Below are positions 1 to 17,810 of a DNA stretch of 64,000 nt, piece by piece. The notes under the pieces are model-generated. The model was not told the DNA's origin. It saw nothing but the letters and a program-made list of their open reading frames with translations, and did not search any database. This DNA comes from Ptychodera flava (lineage: Eukaryota > Hemichordata > Enteropneusta > Ptychoderidae). The first letter of the stretch is position 1; the number at the start of each line of letters is the position of its first letter. The position numbers and the translations under genes are program-made. The stretch lies in assembly GCF_041260155.1 (NCBI RefSeq), contig NC_091930.1:43033096-43097095 (forward strand), in the 5' to 3' direction.

Positions 1-191
1 CTCGAGTGTCACCCTTCCGCTCATGAGGTAGTCCTTCCCATAATTCCCTCGGCAAAGTACGTCGACTAGCTTGCCATTGCTTTTGATTTTGATTTTCTCA
101 CGCATATTGTCACAGTTAGTCACGATACCTGTGTTTGAATGTTTACTGTTAGTATGATTGTTCTGTTTATATACACGATTGTAACTAAGTT

Positions 192-345
192 GGGATAATT
201 GGATTTTCATATTTTGCAAATTTTTCAAAAGTTTTAGGTGCCATATAGCTGAATGTTGCAATATTACAAATTACTAGTGTGTAATATAAAAAGAAAGTAG
301 ATTAGATGAGATTTTTAGATTCAATCGACATTAGGTTTTAGGGGT
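192..345. repeat. Dispersed repeat, GGGATAATTGGA family, copy 1
   Basis: This segment resembles 16502-16790 and 29972-30125. Shared landmarks in order are GGGATAATTG, TTTTTCAAAAG, GGTGCCATATAGCTGAATG, GTGTAATATAAAAAG and an AGATTAGATGAGAT-like stretch. No terminal inverted repeats or coding sequence were seen, so the class is unknown. Confidence 0.6.
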
Positions 346-627
346 TTTTGAACAAAATATTTGATAAAGGTATAAAGATATGAAAATACAACAAATGGCA
401 GGGTAACTTGAATCTGGCCACACGATACGGTACACTGTATAATGGGCAATGAACTTTATACAGCAAGCCTATATTCTATTCTTGCCGGCTATATATTACG
501 GGATTAAGCCGTACAACAAATGACAGTGAAATTTCAAACATTCGTACGAAGTTCGTAGTTACTCTAGATAAAGTCCATTATCCAAGATAGTGTTGTTTTT
601 TTCTTCGTCATCAAATCCTGTAATTTA

Positions 628-3723
<3,096 letters not shown>

Positions 3724-4711
3724 CTCGTCAGGCTTTGGATCTTGAAACTGAATTTATGAGATGGAAGAATGGTGAGAAGAGGAAGAAGGGCCATCTTATA
3801 TTTTACCACAATTATACGGAAACTGACGACAATAACGAGGGGCTCAGAGCCATGAAATAAAATGTATGCAATACACAGATGTATGTAATATTGAAAGTAC
3901 ATTCGTAAAGGCGGAATTACTGCGAAAAATACCTAACAAAATGACTTATAAAACGCAAGAAGGGATCTGAGTTTGAAGGAAGTAACATAGAAATAAGATT
4001 TTCATCGGAACTTAGAAATTGAACATGTTGAGTCGTGTAGTTTGAGATTTCCAAAGAAGATAACAAATAATGCATGCATGTTTATGGCGACAATATTCGG
4101 CACCAATAGTGCTCCTATTGTTCATAGTTTTGAACATGAACACAAGCTTCCTACTAGTGTTGCAAAAATTTGACCATCAGAAAAAATATGTTACCGGGTG
4201 TGTCATTTCCGTGACTAATTACAACATTTGCATGACAATCAAAATTCATTGCCTTCTTATTGAACCCCTCCATGAGCGAAAGTTAGGGTGTGTGAAAACC
4301 CAACATGACAAATTATAATTCGAACACACCGTGAACCAATTGATATGTTGCTGAAATAAGTTACCATTAGTTACCAAGCTGTGAAACGCTGACTTCGCAC
4401 CGTGCATGTAAATAGCTTGCACAGCATTTCCGTCGCATACAGCTTGTGGAAAACTGCGCAGAGAAATCGAAATAGTCCTATTTAATTCCTCACTCCTAAT
4501 CGTTGCCAGTCTGGTCTTTGCCGGGCGATTTCGATTGTTGTTATCATCCACGGTAAACTATGCATAGAACCACACTGCACAAAACATAGGTTTTCTGCTA
4601 AATAATGCAATTTGCCACTCCCTGTGACCGTGACACTAAGCGTTGTCTTAAATTTCATATCTTATCTTAACTTGTATAGTTAGATAAAGATATGACACAC
4701 ACCGCGTATAT

Positions 4712-5050
4712 TTAAGGTAGTATGCACCTTGAAGGTGAAATACTTAAACATTTGCTAAAATTTCCTCAAGGAATCCTTCAACTGTTCTCTATCAAAAAAA
4801 AATCGGAGGTCTCCGTGCAAATTCTGGTACTAGAGAAACAAATTACTCAAAATTTACCGATATTTAAAATTCAACTTGGCTGCCGTCCCTGAGTTTGCTC
4901 TGTGGAGGAAAATAAAATTTTCGATTTTCGAAAAACGGTGATAAACTTACACCAAAAGCTTTAAGATAAACACTAACAAGTGGTATATCAGAGAAGAATT
5001 ATAAACGTTAGAGAGTCCGATTATCTGTCCCGAGGCGCGTTCTACCTTAA
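4712..5050 (+). mobile_element. TTAA-flanked MITE, family A, copy 1
   Basis: It begins TTAAGGTAGTATGCACCTTG and ends CGAGGCGCGTTCTACCTTAA, which are near inverted copies of each other. TTAA on both sides is the expected target duplication of piggyBac or Kolobok elements. The 339-base body holds no long reading frame. Copies at 29086-29449 and 47789-48146 share both ends and the body; three diverged relatives lie at 17.6, 18.3 and 20.5 kb. Confidence 0.8.
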
Positions 5051-7027
<1,977 letters not shown>

Positions 7028-7179
7028 TTTAACTTTCATGTCGCCGGTTTCACCTTTTTCAACAGTCATGTGATAAGTGATGATAATCTAGTAGGATACT
7101 CCAGAATGTTAAGATCTTTTCGATTGATTTTTTGTAAATTTTACAAATACATGTATTAATATTAATATTTTCTGAGGGA

Positions 7180-7310
7180 GTCAGTCAGTCAAATTTCTGT
7201 GTCACAGAGGGGGTTACTCAGATTCATCATGCTTGGCAGGGATTGGGGTTACTCGAAATTTCATAGTTTACGATGGAATTCCCCCTGACTCCTCCCAGGC
7301 CGTAAATAAT
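7180..7310 (-). mobile_element. Fragment of a GGGAGCCGTCATTATTTACGG-type repeat (PIF-like end)
   Basis: Read on the minus strand, the stretch has GTCATTATTTACGGCCTGGG followed by GGAG-rich sequence and repeated GAGTAACCCC motifs. The same end occurs at 21721 and 22128, and a related end bounds the element at 12118-13218. This copy lacks a second end. Confidence 0.5.
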
Positions 7311-9759
7311 GACCACACCCTAATAAATAATGACCACACCACTACCTGCCACCACAGGACAGTGATTGATTATATTTTTGCCTGAGCGATGAGGTTATTG
7401 TATATAGTGTGACGTCAGGACAATTGTCACATGGGCGATGACCTGCTTGGTAGGGTTTGTATGCCGGGTATTTCCCGTTTGTTGTTTAATTGACTTCTTA
7501 GAAAGTGTGGACTTGCTTCATGCTGATTCAAGTCAGATTCGGTAGACAGGTTCGATATGCCTATGGCAAACACTGATTACATTTTAGTAAGTGTGGCTTA
7601 CATATTAATGAATCTATGAAATATCGTCTTTTTTCATACGATGGTTTCCTATGGAGATAGTCATGACAGTGTGGACTCACATCAAGAAATACTGCACAAA
7701 ATTTCATGAAACTTTTCAATGATAACAATCTCAGATCATTTTTTGAGTACATGTTGTTTCATTGCTCCCTATTGAAAGACTCAGGGTACTTTTTAAAACA
7801 ATTATTTTGATCAAAAATCTCACTTCATTTTGATGATACTGTGAATGCCATGTCTATTATCTCCTCATTTGTATATTGTCTCATATACTTGCTACATATA
7901 TGAAGGTGACAGACATCTGGCCTATTCTGAGATATATTAACATGTTTTTTTTTTGAAAGTTGCTGAAGGTGTTTTCACTTGATTTAAATTGTACTTAATT
8001 TTTCTGTCCTGCAGAAAATCCAACTGACAGCAGTCAATGAAATTTAGCGTTTTTTAATTCAGCTAATTACAAATTTGTATATTTAATGACCTTTGGAATT
8101 AATTTGTGGTATATATTGTCCATGATGTTGATCATAACACCTTCGATGAAGTTCTAAACATGCGGCACAAGTTTAACGTTGCAAACAACTGCAATATATA
8201 CTGAAACACGTGAGCATATTCAGTTTATATCTGGTCATGTGTATATGGTCAAAAGTATGTTTCAGTGATTGAAAGATTGTTGGCTTCGGAAACAAGGAAT
8301 GGATGTTAACTAAACACTCACGAAGATAATGTTGAAAAATAGTTTGAAGTATTGTCATGGGTTGTAACACGATATGATCACTTGGAACGTATTGTTTACT
8401 TTCTCTACATGTACATAAAAGGTATTCAAAGAGCATACGAGGAAGTCACATAAGTTGGGTTTAAATAAAGTAACCAAAATTCCTGGGTTGTTCAGCTGAC
8501 CAAATGATGTACGTGTAAAGCACCATGCACAATAATCGTAAGTAAATTGATTCTTGACTTTCTGCAAATTTTATTGCAAGTGGACCTGTAGACCTAACTG
8601 GTGTGAGGCCTTTTAAAAATTGAAAAGAAATTATCAAAACAGATGCTGTATTTTTAGTTTCACCACATGAAGGCGATTTTCAAAACCAAACTGGCCAGAT
8701 ACACAGTCAGGCCCACCAGGCCGCTACACTGCAGTGGCAGCACTTTTTAACGCCACTACTACCGCACGTCAGTTTTACAGAAAAATGCAGTCTACTCATC
8801 ACCTCATCAGCAAGTGACTCAAATACGTTATATAGAGGGACATTCCACATCATAAATTTAGGTATCACATCACATCGTACAGTAGAGTCACAAATTCCTT
8901 TGTTGCTTACAACGAACCATTACGGAGTATGCTTATAAGCTGATTGCGGCACACACTTTGTGCTGTTTTAATTTAAAACTGTTGGAAGTTGAAAGTTTCG
9001 TTGTGCTGAGTTAAAATAAATGCAAAATCACACAAATGAATCAGTGTTTAAACAGCAGGAATAGACGAACAAAAATATACTTTTTAAGCAGTGAACATTT
9101 GGAAATAATTTGTGAACGTATTTATATGAGGAACAACAATATTGGAAGATTCTATGTCTTCAACTAAAAACATGTGAAACCTCATCAGTTTTTTAGCCAG
9201 GTAGATAAACCCAATAATTGGTTATTTTAACAACGGTGACATGATACATGTTTGTATAACACACCCATTTTAGATGCCAAAAATGAATTCCGTTGCAGCA
9301 AAGAATGTGCATACATTGCGACACGTGATGACGTTATGGCTAATATATTTTAAGCTTCGCCATATGTGGGCGCACTTCAAAGCGACCTGGCCATATATAC
9401 AGTAAAATATATGCATAGTGACATTACGTCAGTGCTCAGAGGTCAGGTATGGTTACCAGAACAATTTGCAGCATATCAACATGAAGACATTTAGATTCAC
9501 CATTACATTGTTATACATTTCACTTGCTCTCTCAATTATCACCATTTTTTTATCAAGTTGTGGTTTACAGGCCACAAACAAAGCGTAAAACACAAACAAA
9601 TTGTAGTTTTGAGAATGAGAAAAGATATAGCCTGAGAACTTCAATTACACTAAAACCTATCATATTTGCTTTTCATCGACATAAAAACATTTTATAATGT
9701 CGATATTACTTAGATTGTACTGATCCTAGAGGGAGCGTTGCTGGAGGGAGCGTTGGTAG
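7311..9759. other. Spacer, no gene recognised
   Basis: About 2.4 kb downstream of the methyltransferase gene. Open frames are short and without recognisable domains or splice continuity. No terminal inverted repeats or RNA genes were found. Confidence 0.5.
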
Positions 9760-11502
9760 TCACTCCTTCATCGCGCTTATCACAAAAGTGAAATCGTAAT
9801 ATGTATTTTCACCAGCGGTACTAGTCCGCTTGCGAGACCGACAGATAATCTGTGTAAAGCCTGCCTCTTCAAGCGCCGACTTCAGAAAGGCTTCATCGAG
9901 GAGAATGCCTTCAAAGACCCAGTCACCGAGTCGGTAAAATGACAGGGGTTCACAAAGCTGAACAAACAAACCTCCCGTCTTCAAAAGGCCGGCCATGTTT
10001 TTCAGGCATTTCACATATTCTGGTTTGCTTCGGCACGCCACTTCCAAGCAGTAAGCAGACGACATGCAGTCAAACTTTGGCGGGGAAGCATGACCGATAA
10101 GCGGATTAGCCAAGCGGACGTCACAGGGAATGATGTCTTTGATGGTCTTACGTAGCAAAGACTCCCGTTCTTTAAATTCACTGAAATACAAAACGAGCGG
10201 TAAGTGGTCCAATTCAACAGCTGAAATTTAAGAAAAGCAGGCAAAGGATAATCTTAATTATTCAAGTTTTAATAGAAATATTAATTTGAAGTTTCATGAC
10301 ATGAGTTACAGTTTAGCCAGATAAAATTGGGAACATAGGGAAACCACTGTTGACTTGGCTTCCAAGGCGAGTAAGAGTTCCAAGGGTTTCGCACTAAGGC
10401 ATATCAGTAAATACGTAAAATTATGTGATGACGGGTAGACTGGAAAAGGTGAACTTGAGCCAACCGAGCAATAAAATCCAACGATGTTGTGTGGTTATAT
10501 AATTTCGAATTCAAGTCATGGGAAAGACGGGATTATCTCATCAACCCAGTGATCTTGAAAGGCTGATTAAAAAACTGCGACTTGGAATTTCACTCGAACT
10601 TACCTATGACCTTCCAACTGACACACATGTTCAATGATCGACGACCAATCGAAGCTGCCGGGTTCGTTATCAACCCACCGCTTGAGGGCGTTCCTATTTT
10701 GCTCACTGTACTCACCAACGACGATCTCCTTAAATTTTGTACACGATGACACGAATGAATAGATGCATGGACCCGTGCCGATGTCGATTAGACGATCACC
10801 TGAAACCCCCTCTGAGAAGATAAAAACAAAACAAAAACCATAAAAAAATAAAATAGCAAACACATTCCAAAGGGTTGTACAAGATATTCGAAAAAAGGAC
10901 AGAAAAGATTTGTCTTTTAAACGCGTCTCAGATTGTTAAAAAAGTATATAAGACGTATGTCGATATTATCTTTCCCTCACCCCTGTGTGTTTGTTTATTT
11001 GCATGGGGGGAACACGTCTACTTTTATGAAGAAATACGTATATTATGCATAGCTTTTATGGCAGCTTATGTACATAAATTGAAATATTATTTGCCACGAG
11101 AAAATAGTTCCCATCGTAGTTAGATGTGATATGGTCTGAATTATCTAAGAATCGTAAACCTGGACTAGGCTATTTTACTCGATATGCGTACAGCTATATT
11201 TGCGTATATGAACGTATATGGAGCACCACACTAGTGGAATATGTGATGTATGTCTTTGTGTAAGGAACAGACATCGCAGTGCAAGAGTACATGAAGTCTT
11301 CTTGCAATTGGGTCAGGCTATTTTCATTGACAACAAAAACCTTACCATGGCTGAAAATACTGTGCAGAATCTCGAGGGTCCAGGGAAGAACGCCCTCCTC
11401 CTCTTCCACATATCCTTCCACCGAACTGTAGTATCGTTCCAAGTATGCCTTAGGGTTAAAGTGAAGGTTGTAGTTGTTCGTCACGCCTGCCTTTGACTCC
11501 AT
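9760..11502 (-). CDS. SAM-dependent N-methyltransferase of the NNMT/PNMT/TEMT family
   Basis: Three exons, 11502-11346, 10811-10604 and 10180-9760, join in phases 1 and 2 to give 261 residues; human NNMT is 264. The start MESKAG gives the N-terminal family signature YNLHFNPKAYLERYY. Motif I for S-adenosylmethionine is LIDIGTGPCIYSF (residues about 58-70). GEYSEQNR matches the family segment that carries the acidic ribose ligand, and CQLEG matches CDLEGN of NNMT. The C-terminal half holds CDV, SPPKFDCMSSAYCLEVAC and LLKTGGLFVQL, where the family has its substrate pocket and post-motif strands. The enzyme should be cytosolic and methylate a small amine or pyridine; substrate cannot be told from sequence. 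It looks intact. The acceptor at 10180 is preferred over an upstream one because it restores phase and family length. Confidence 0.93.
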
Positions 11503-11544
11503 TTGCCCGCAGAATTGTACGAATCTTGAGTCGTGGTGTCTGAT

Positions 11545-11552
11545 CTTTATAT
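11545..11552 (-). promoter_or_regulatory. TATA box for the methyltransferase gene
   Basis: On the minus strand the sequence ATATAAAG lies about 43 bases upstream of the ATG at 11502. A start site about 30 bases below it would leave a leader of roughly 10-20 bases. This fits a TATA-driven gene with no upstream intron, but it rests on position and match alone. Confidence 0.4.
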
Positions 11553-12114
11553 GGTAATCGTGGAGAGCTGATCTGGAATATGATCACAAAGAGGGCCCAT
11601 GAATACACATTATAAACTCATGCTACTTAATCAGGCAGGGTACCGTCTTCAAATATTTTTGTTTGTACTCAAACTGAACGACAAAACCCAGCACAGTCAA
11701 CAGCAATTACCATATCCATGACTGACTGAAATTAATTCCCAACCTCTCACCTTTACCTGTACACGCGAGTTTCTGTGAAGCTGCAGGACTCGGTCACATG
11801 AGAGCGCGATTCTTTGATGCCTAATGCTTTGATTAAGTTAGGGCTTACAGGGCATGGAGACTGTTTTTTAAGACAGCTGCGACGGTGGCATGACGCATCG
11901 CCTAGTCGAAGAAGTTGCACAGTGTTACTAATTTGTCACTCAAGCGATGAAATTTGACAAAGAAGGGCATATCTGTGGGCCTGTTGCTGCCTGTTCTGGT
12001 CCGACGGTCTACCCTAGAATGTTCGTAAGCCTTACGAGGCAAACTATAACCCCTCTTTCCACACACCTCCGCCACAGGGGGTTTGAGACTCCTCATTATG
12101 TCAGTGTGTCACTC

Positions 12115-13221
12115 TTAGGGAGCCATCAGTAATTACAGGGGGTAGGCCGGGGAATTCCATGCGCACCTGTACTGTAAAATGTTACCCCCCTATCCTTGAG
12201 TCTAAAATGTGACCCTCCTCTTGTCCGGCATTCTAAAACTTGACCCTTCCCCAATCACTGCGGTATTCTCATCAGGAATTACCAAAAACAGTATCAGCTA
12301 ATTTACATAACAATTAAATTTAATTGTTTTGTAAGTTACAAACAAAAATTAAAAGGGGAGGGCTGGCGTTTTGGAAGGGAGGGTTGCAATTAATCACACA
12401 AGCATTTTTGAAAGGTCATGCATTTGCGGGAGGGTCACCATATTCTGCGCAACTATAAGGCGGCAAGATGTGGCTGATATAGTGCTTCATCCAGAAATAT
12501 CAAACCATAATACATGGTAGTCTATCAGGACAACTATTAACAATTTTCCACCAAAAACAATCTATATCTGTACATTTATATATGATTGATAATATATGAA
12601 AATGCACTTTGCTTGACGTAGGAAGCAAAACATGCATGTGTGAGCAAGAAATCGGATTTTGGAATTTCACCGAAATGTTGATTCACTTTACATGGTATTC
12701 TATGACGAAACTGTGAAAATATTTTTCCAATACAAAAATAGGTATATTTGTGTATTTATGTACTCTTGATTATTCATATTAATGTACTTGATTAGACAAA
12801 GGTCGTGACAAATGGATCGATTTTTTTGCCAATATAAAACATAAATTTAATAATATCTGTGCATTTTTGGACATTTGATAATTGATATACACTTTGCCAT
12901 CTATCCCATATGTTTTGTCTCTTGTCTTTCATCAGTTGTAACTGTTCAAGGTGTTTAATGTAGGATACCACGGCATCTTATTGCTAGTGAAGCTTGTCGA
13001 TATGGTGTATGTATTTAAAAGAATCGCATATTTTGTCGGCAATTTCCTATTTAGGAAATATCAAACAGACATTTAAAGGTTTGGCTCTAAAATCATTTTC
13101 TGTCAAAAGTGACCCTCCTCTAAGATAATATTATAAAAAATGACCCTCCCCCTGGACAGTTTTCTAAAAAGTTACCCTCCCCCTATTTCCCCACCCCCTG
13201 TAATTACTGAAGGTTCCCTTA
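12115..13221. mobile_element. PIF/Harbinger-like non-autonomous transposon with TTA duplication
   Basis: The left end reads GGGAGCCATCAGTAATTACA from 12118. The right end, reverse-complemented, reads GGGAACCTTCAGTAATTACA from 13218. Both continue into GGGGGT. TTA flanks each end (12115-12117 and 13219-13221), matching the 3-bp TWA target of PIF/Harbinger. Inside, both ends carry repeated GACCCTCC or GGAGGGT motifs. No transposase frame was found in the 1.1 kb. Confidence 0.7.
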
Positions 13222-13928
13222 GGAGAAAATATTACTAATTCACATTATGTAATTGCCCCTTTTCGAAAAAGGGCTGACGCATATCTCTTATTGATTTTGA
13301 TTTAATACGGGTTAAGCAATACCTTGGGATTTAAAGCAGGTTGTGCTGCATGACCTTTAAAGCAAAGCTAAATAGTAGTTGTGTTTAAATAGGTCGCATA
13401 TTTGATTGAATCAGATAGTGGCATCGGACCATGAACCGCCACTCCCCATCACAGACTAGTGGGGTCACCGCCATTGTTTTTAAACGGTCTGGTTTGTCCA
13501 GACGGAGGCCACACCGTGACAATCTTGCTCAAAATCTGCCAATGTCTGGTACCAAGATAGTCCAAAGATCGTGTCTACGCCCTTTCTGTTATGGGTTACC
13601 ACTTGCGTTCTAAATCTGTGCCGTCGTCTACAGCTTTTACCTGAGAATTTTGTGTTTTATGCAAAGTCACACACAAAGGCCCTATTATGCTACGAAACGA
13701 CTTTTCAAAAGCAACACACGTGACTGCCAGGGTCAGAAGTGTACGCCTTTCAAACTCATCTCCATAGACAATATGGGCTGTTGATTTGATCACAGACCCT
13801 AATTTATCTCTTGGGTATATGATTTGATCTACTCTATCAATCAACGAAGACAAACCCAGCATCTTCATACTGAACGACAATGATCCAGTATATCGTAGCG
13901 TTCACGAAAACAGTCTCAGAGAAAGCAC

Positions 13929-14296
13929 CTAAACAGTTTGAGACGGCTTGACAATCTGACAAAGTTCGTGCTCACTGTGGTCGCTGGATTCACTGGTTTT
14001 GGGTGAGCGAGAATACGTTAAGAAATCTCGAGAGTGATAATTACCGAACATCAAACTACAGACTGACCTCGATACTCTGGTGACCAGCCTGAGTGTCGTT
14101 CCAGCTGTGAGAAACTGTACTGGTGCCCAAAATACAAACAAGCAAACCCATAGATAGTCGCAGCTGTCCCCGGTGACAATGGCTAACTGACAGCCTACTG
14201 GACACGAACAGATTTCCTTTATAGTACAATTAAAGTACGGGTCAAGGTTCGGATGAAATGACCACAGGCAAAGCAAAACAGCGCCTATCACAGAGA
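13929..14296 (-). CDS. Putative terminal exon of a membrane protein
   Basis: The exon starts after a TGATTTCAG acceptor at 14296, in phase 1, and runs 368 bases to a stop, giving about 122 residues. It has a hydrophobic helix (VIGAVLLCLWSF), a cysteine-rich loop (CTIKEICSCPVGC), a second helix (DYLWVCLFVFWAPVQF) and a serine-rich tail (SRSPKTSESSDHSEHE). I could not find its upstream exons with certainty; a hydrophobic stretch on the same strand at 14586-14650 (GLIIILVLLFSFCL) may belong to it. The layout of helix, loop, helix, tail and the phase-1 start recall exon 4 of the four-helix gene at 19377-24309, so the two may be distant relatives. Confidence 0.45.
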
Positions 14297-15287
14297 CTGA
14301 AATCACATTGTTACGGCGCCCAGTCAATACAGAGTGAAGCAAAGGAAAACAAGAAGAATAGTTGAAATTGAGCTTAAGCTTAAAACGTGCAGAATAACTT
14401 TAAAACAACCAACAAGGTATAAAACGTCCCTAGTTTTAGTCTCTTTAATTTGCTGTCACTATCTACTTACATATTATCCTCCGGGAAGCTGCATATCCCC
14501 GACTATCAACTCAGTGAAGATGAGGCTGCTCACTGAGTAATTATACGCAAATTGTGTCGTCGTCGTCATTCGGAAGAGTTGCGATGAAAAGATAAATTAT
14601 TCGTCGCAAACAAAACGAAAATAATAAGACGAGAATAATTATAAGCCCTGGTGTGTCATCATTTTTCGGCAATACCACTTGTGTGTTAGTCCCTGAAATC
14701 CTACATAGGCATCTGTCACAGATCGTCATGATGTCAATTTCAATGGGTCCACCCAGAAGAATACAACAACTTTTCGGCAGCCGCATTTGATGGTGTTCGC
14801 GACAGCAATATTGATCACCCCAGCGCCGAAGGCGAGGTTGTCGTTACAATTCGAATATCGGACAACAACTAGGGACCAATGCAAATCGCTGGCTGCCACT
14901 AGTGTTCCTCGCTAGTGCCTGTGGGAAAACAAATGTTAGTTGTAACCAAAATTACAATTTTAGGTTGATAATAATCGTTTAACATTGGATTTGACGCAGT
15001 TTCTGAATTAAGTTCCCATTTCGTTATTTAAACAACTTACCATAGATACGTACCTTTTCTTTATAGGCCCATGAATTTACACAATAAACGTATAAACAAA
15101 ACATAACGCTCTAAAGTAAGGCTACTTTATAGTTTTTCGCTCAGGCTGGTTGATTTCGTGTACACCCGAAAATGATAAGGTCTAGAACGTACTCAATTTA
15201 TCACCGGGCGAATTTGTGTCAAACGATTTCGAAAACATTGTCAGCATTGTTGTAGCTTTTTCCTAGTACACTTCAGGTAAACTTGTA

Positions 15288-16181
15288 TTAAAGAGGCACT
15301 CCCACTTGGTAACATTTTTAAAACACATTTTTTTAATGCCAACAGTCGATATTTGACGTGGCGACTGCGCGCGGATCGCGAGATATCGATAAAAACATGT
15401 CATTTCCCGAGCGTATTTTTCACATCCCGAAGTTTTACGATCGTTTGTGATTTTGACTCGAAATCCCCCGAATGTTTGTTGTTGTGCTGATTGACGATAT
15501 TGTAGGGAGTCTATAAGTTCTAACGACGCAATTAATTTACTTCCCACTGCAAAGACTTTATATACAGAATTATGCCTTTACCTCAGGTAAGTTTTTTTAA
15601 AATTCTCCTTAGTTTTTGTCGTTTTCATTATTCTAAATCAGTTGTATTATATTTTTAACCAATACCACATAAACATCAGTTTTTACGTGTTAAATATTAG
15701 CCGCCTCCGATGACTACATTTTGTCGTCTGCCACACAGTATGTGTGGTTCGCCGCGCGCGTGGTATGCGTCTATGCATACCACGCGGCGGCCGCTATGTA
15801 TCAACCGCACGTAACTGTGCTAGTCACCTATGCGAATTCTGGTGGAATCAGCAAAAATTGTTTTTCGTTTTTTCGCCAAGTCAGTAAGACTCAGCTTTCT
15901 CCCACGGGGCATGACCGATCACCGACGCGAGTGGTACTGTGGCGTACAGCAGCGTAAGCGTAGACTCGTACTCCATAGCTTAGTTGACAATGGCCCCAGT
16001 GCCGAACGTTGGATGTTCGGAAGCTGTTTTAGATGGGCCACCGGAATTCAAACTTTTAATTTTTGAAGACATGTTTTATCAATATCTTACGATCCGCGCG
16101 CAGTCGCCACGTCAAATATGGACCGTTGGCACTATAAAAAATGTGTTTTAAAAATGTTACCAAGTGGGAGTGCCACTTTAA
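15288..16181. mobile_element. TTAA-flanked transposon, family B, with long inverted repeats
   Basis: TTAA at 15288-15291 and 16178-16181 flanks an 886-base element. The left end AGAGGCACTCCCACTTGG and the reverse complement of the right end AGTGGCACTCCCACTTGG continue as near-identical inverted repeats for about 95 bases, through GACGTGGCGACTGCGCGCGG. The centre holds a strong GC-rich hairpin. No transposase frame was seen. TTAA duplication suggests Kolobok or piggyBac descent. Confidence 0.75.
15751..15790. repeat. GC-rich hairpin inside family B element
   Basis: The arms GTGGTATGC and GCATACCAC, both extended by GCGCG/CGCGGCGG, face each other across a six-base loop near 15770. It lies close to the centre of the family B transposon in otherwise AT-rich DNA. 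Confidence 0.7.
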
Positions 16182-16501
16182 GTATGAACTATTCTGCCAA
16201 AAGGCCACTGTCATTGTCAGTTTTATCCATAAGCAAGTTGACTACCTTGATAAAAATTTCAATGGATGATAAAAAGCATCATCTAATCACTCAATGTTAA
16301 AAAACTAATCCGAGAATCAGCAGGGATCGAGAACTGCCCCTAAACCAGCATGATTTTTGCGCATGTTCAACAAGTTTGGTTAGGGGGGTCATATTAACAA
16401 AAAAGGACTTGGAGGAACATTTATGAACATGCCCCGATTTCATCCGACCCATTCCCTATTGTAATGCATGAAAGCTCCCTTTACACGATTTGAACTAATT
16501 A

Positions 16502-16790
16502 GGGATAATTGCAGCTTCATATATTTCAAGTTTTGTTTTTTTTTTCAAAAATGTTAGGTGCTCTACAGCTGAATGTTGCAATTTTATTCGTTACTCATAG
16601 AAACGACTGTATAACTTAAACAGATAAGCAGATGACTTTTCACTTGCAGATTAAACCAACATTACTTCACCATCCATTAAATCACTCATAAAAAACAAGG
16701 GTGTAATGTAAAAAGAAAAGCAGATGAGATTACATTTGTAGATTAAATCGGCATTACTTTACCATCCAATTAACCCAAAATTATCGTGTT
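16502..16790. repeat. Dispersed repeat, GGGATAATTGGA family, copy 2
   Basis: It shares GGGATAATTG, a TTTTTTTCAAAAATGTTAGG stretch, GCTGAATGTTGCAAT and TTTGTAGATTAAATCGGCAT with the copies at 192 and 29972. This copy is the longest, and appears to contain an internal partial duplication of its CAGATTAAA...CATTACTT part. Confidence 0.55.
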
Positions 16791-17609
16791 CCATTTAACA
16801 TTTAGGTCATGAATGTCTCTCTCTCCCTGCAAAATTAAAAAAGTTGCAGCTCTGCATTGGCTACCGATCGACGAAGCCTGGCCTATGATAAATCCTCGTA
16901 TTAAGACACAATGACTGCGCGCCGACTGAGATCAAACTTTCGCGGACTTACGGCCCATTTTTATTGCAGAAATTATCGCACGCCGTTCTTCAGAATGTGA
17001 ACCGGAAGATCTGTCGAACGAGGGCACTCCATACTCCACAACCAAACCCGGTAGGGCAAGCCCTTGTTCGACGGCCCGGATTTCATAGTCTTTTTACTCC
17101 TGATGTGCAGCATGCTAATAAGGTTATCTCTGATTGGTCCATTGTCACTATTCACAGCGACTTAGGGAGTCTATTTGTATTTTTTTAAAATTATATTGGT
17201 AAGATTCAGCTACCCAATTGCATTGGATAACAGCTCCTTCAATGCCGCACAATAGCCATCTTTTTAGGCTGCTGGTACGCCTTCAGATTTACTTGAAATT
17301 ACTGAAAGCCTAATGGAAATTGCAATACTAGTGTGTTTCACCTAGGCTCAGATTTTCAGCTGCCAGAATATACCCTTCTCAGCAGGACTTACATTGCACT
17401 TCAACAGTTTTTTTTATGATTCGTTAACGCTTGACCTTTGAGTGTTATTACGAAGGGGAAGGGGACCGGCTTTAACATTCATCTTGGGAATCAAGCTGAC
17501 AAAAGTAAATATTGAAACCAGATAGGTAATCTTAAATAACAAGACATTACAAAATTGTGTGAAGGTGTAGTATGCTTAACTGAGAAAGGCACATCAAGTC
17601 CCGGTTAGG

Positions 17610-17810
17610 TGAAAGATGATTAGAGTTAACACAGGGATGGCGGCCATTTTGAACTCCAAATATCAGTAAATATTCGTTATTTGTTTCTCTTGTGGCAATC
17701 TTTGCAGTGTGATTTCTATTCTTGATTTGGTAAAAGAAAAGTAGGAATTTTCATAGAGGAAAGTTAGATTAAACATTTGCTTTTTACTTTCACTTTCACC
17801 ACACAAACTA
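17610..17810 (-). mobile_element. Diverged family A relative, no clear ends
   Basis: Reverse-complemented, it contains in order a GTGAAAG run, TAACTTTCCTC, AAATCAAGAATAGAAATCA, GAGAAACAAATAACGAATATT and AATGGCCGCCATCCCTGTGT. All match the family A bodies at 4.7, 29.1 and 47.8 kb in the same order. Confidence 0.6.

Noticed and set aside
13596-13880. 94-residue minus-strand frame next to the membrane exon
   Set aside because: It lies downstream of the stop at 13929, shows no domain or acceptor, and is probably 3' untranslated or spacer sequence.
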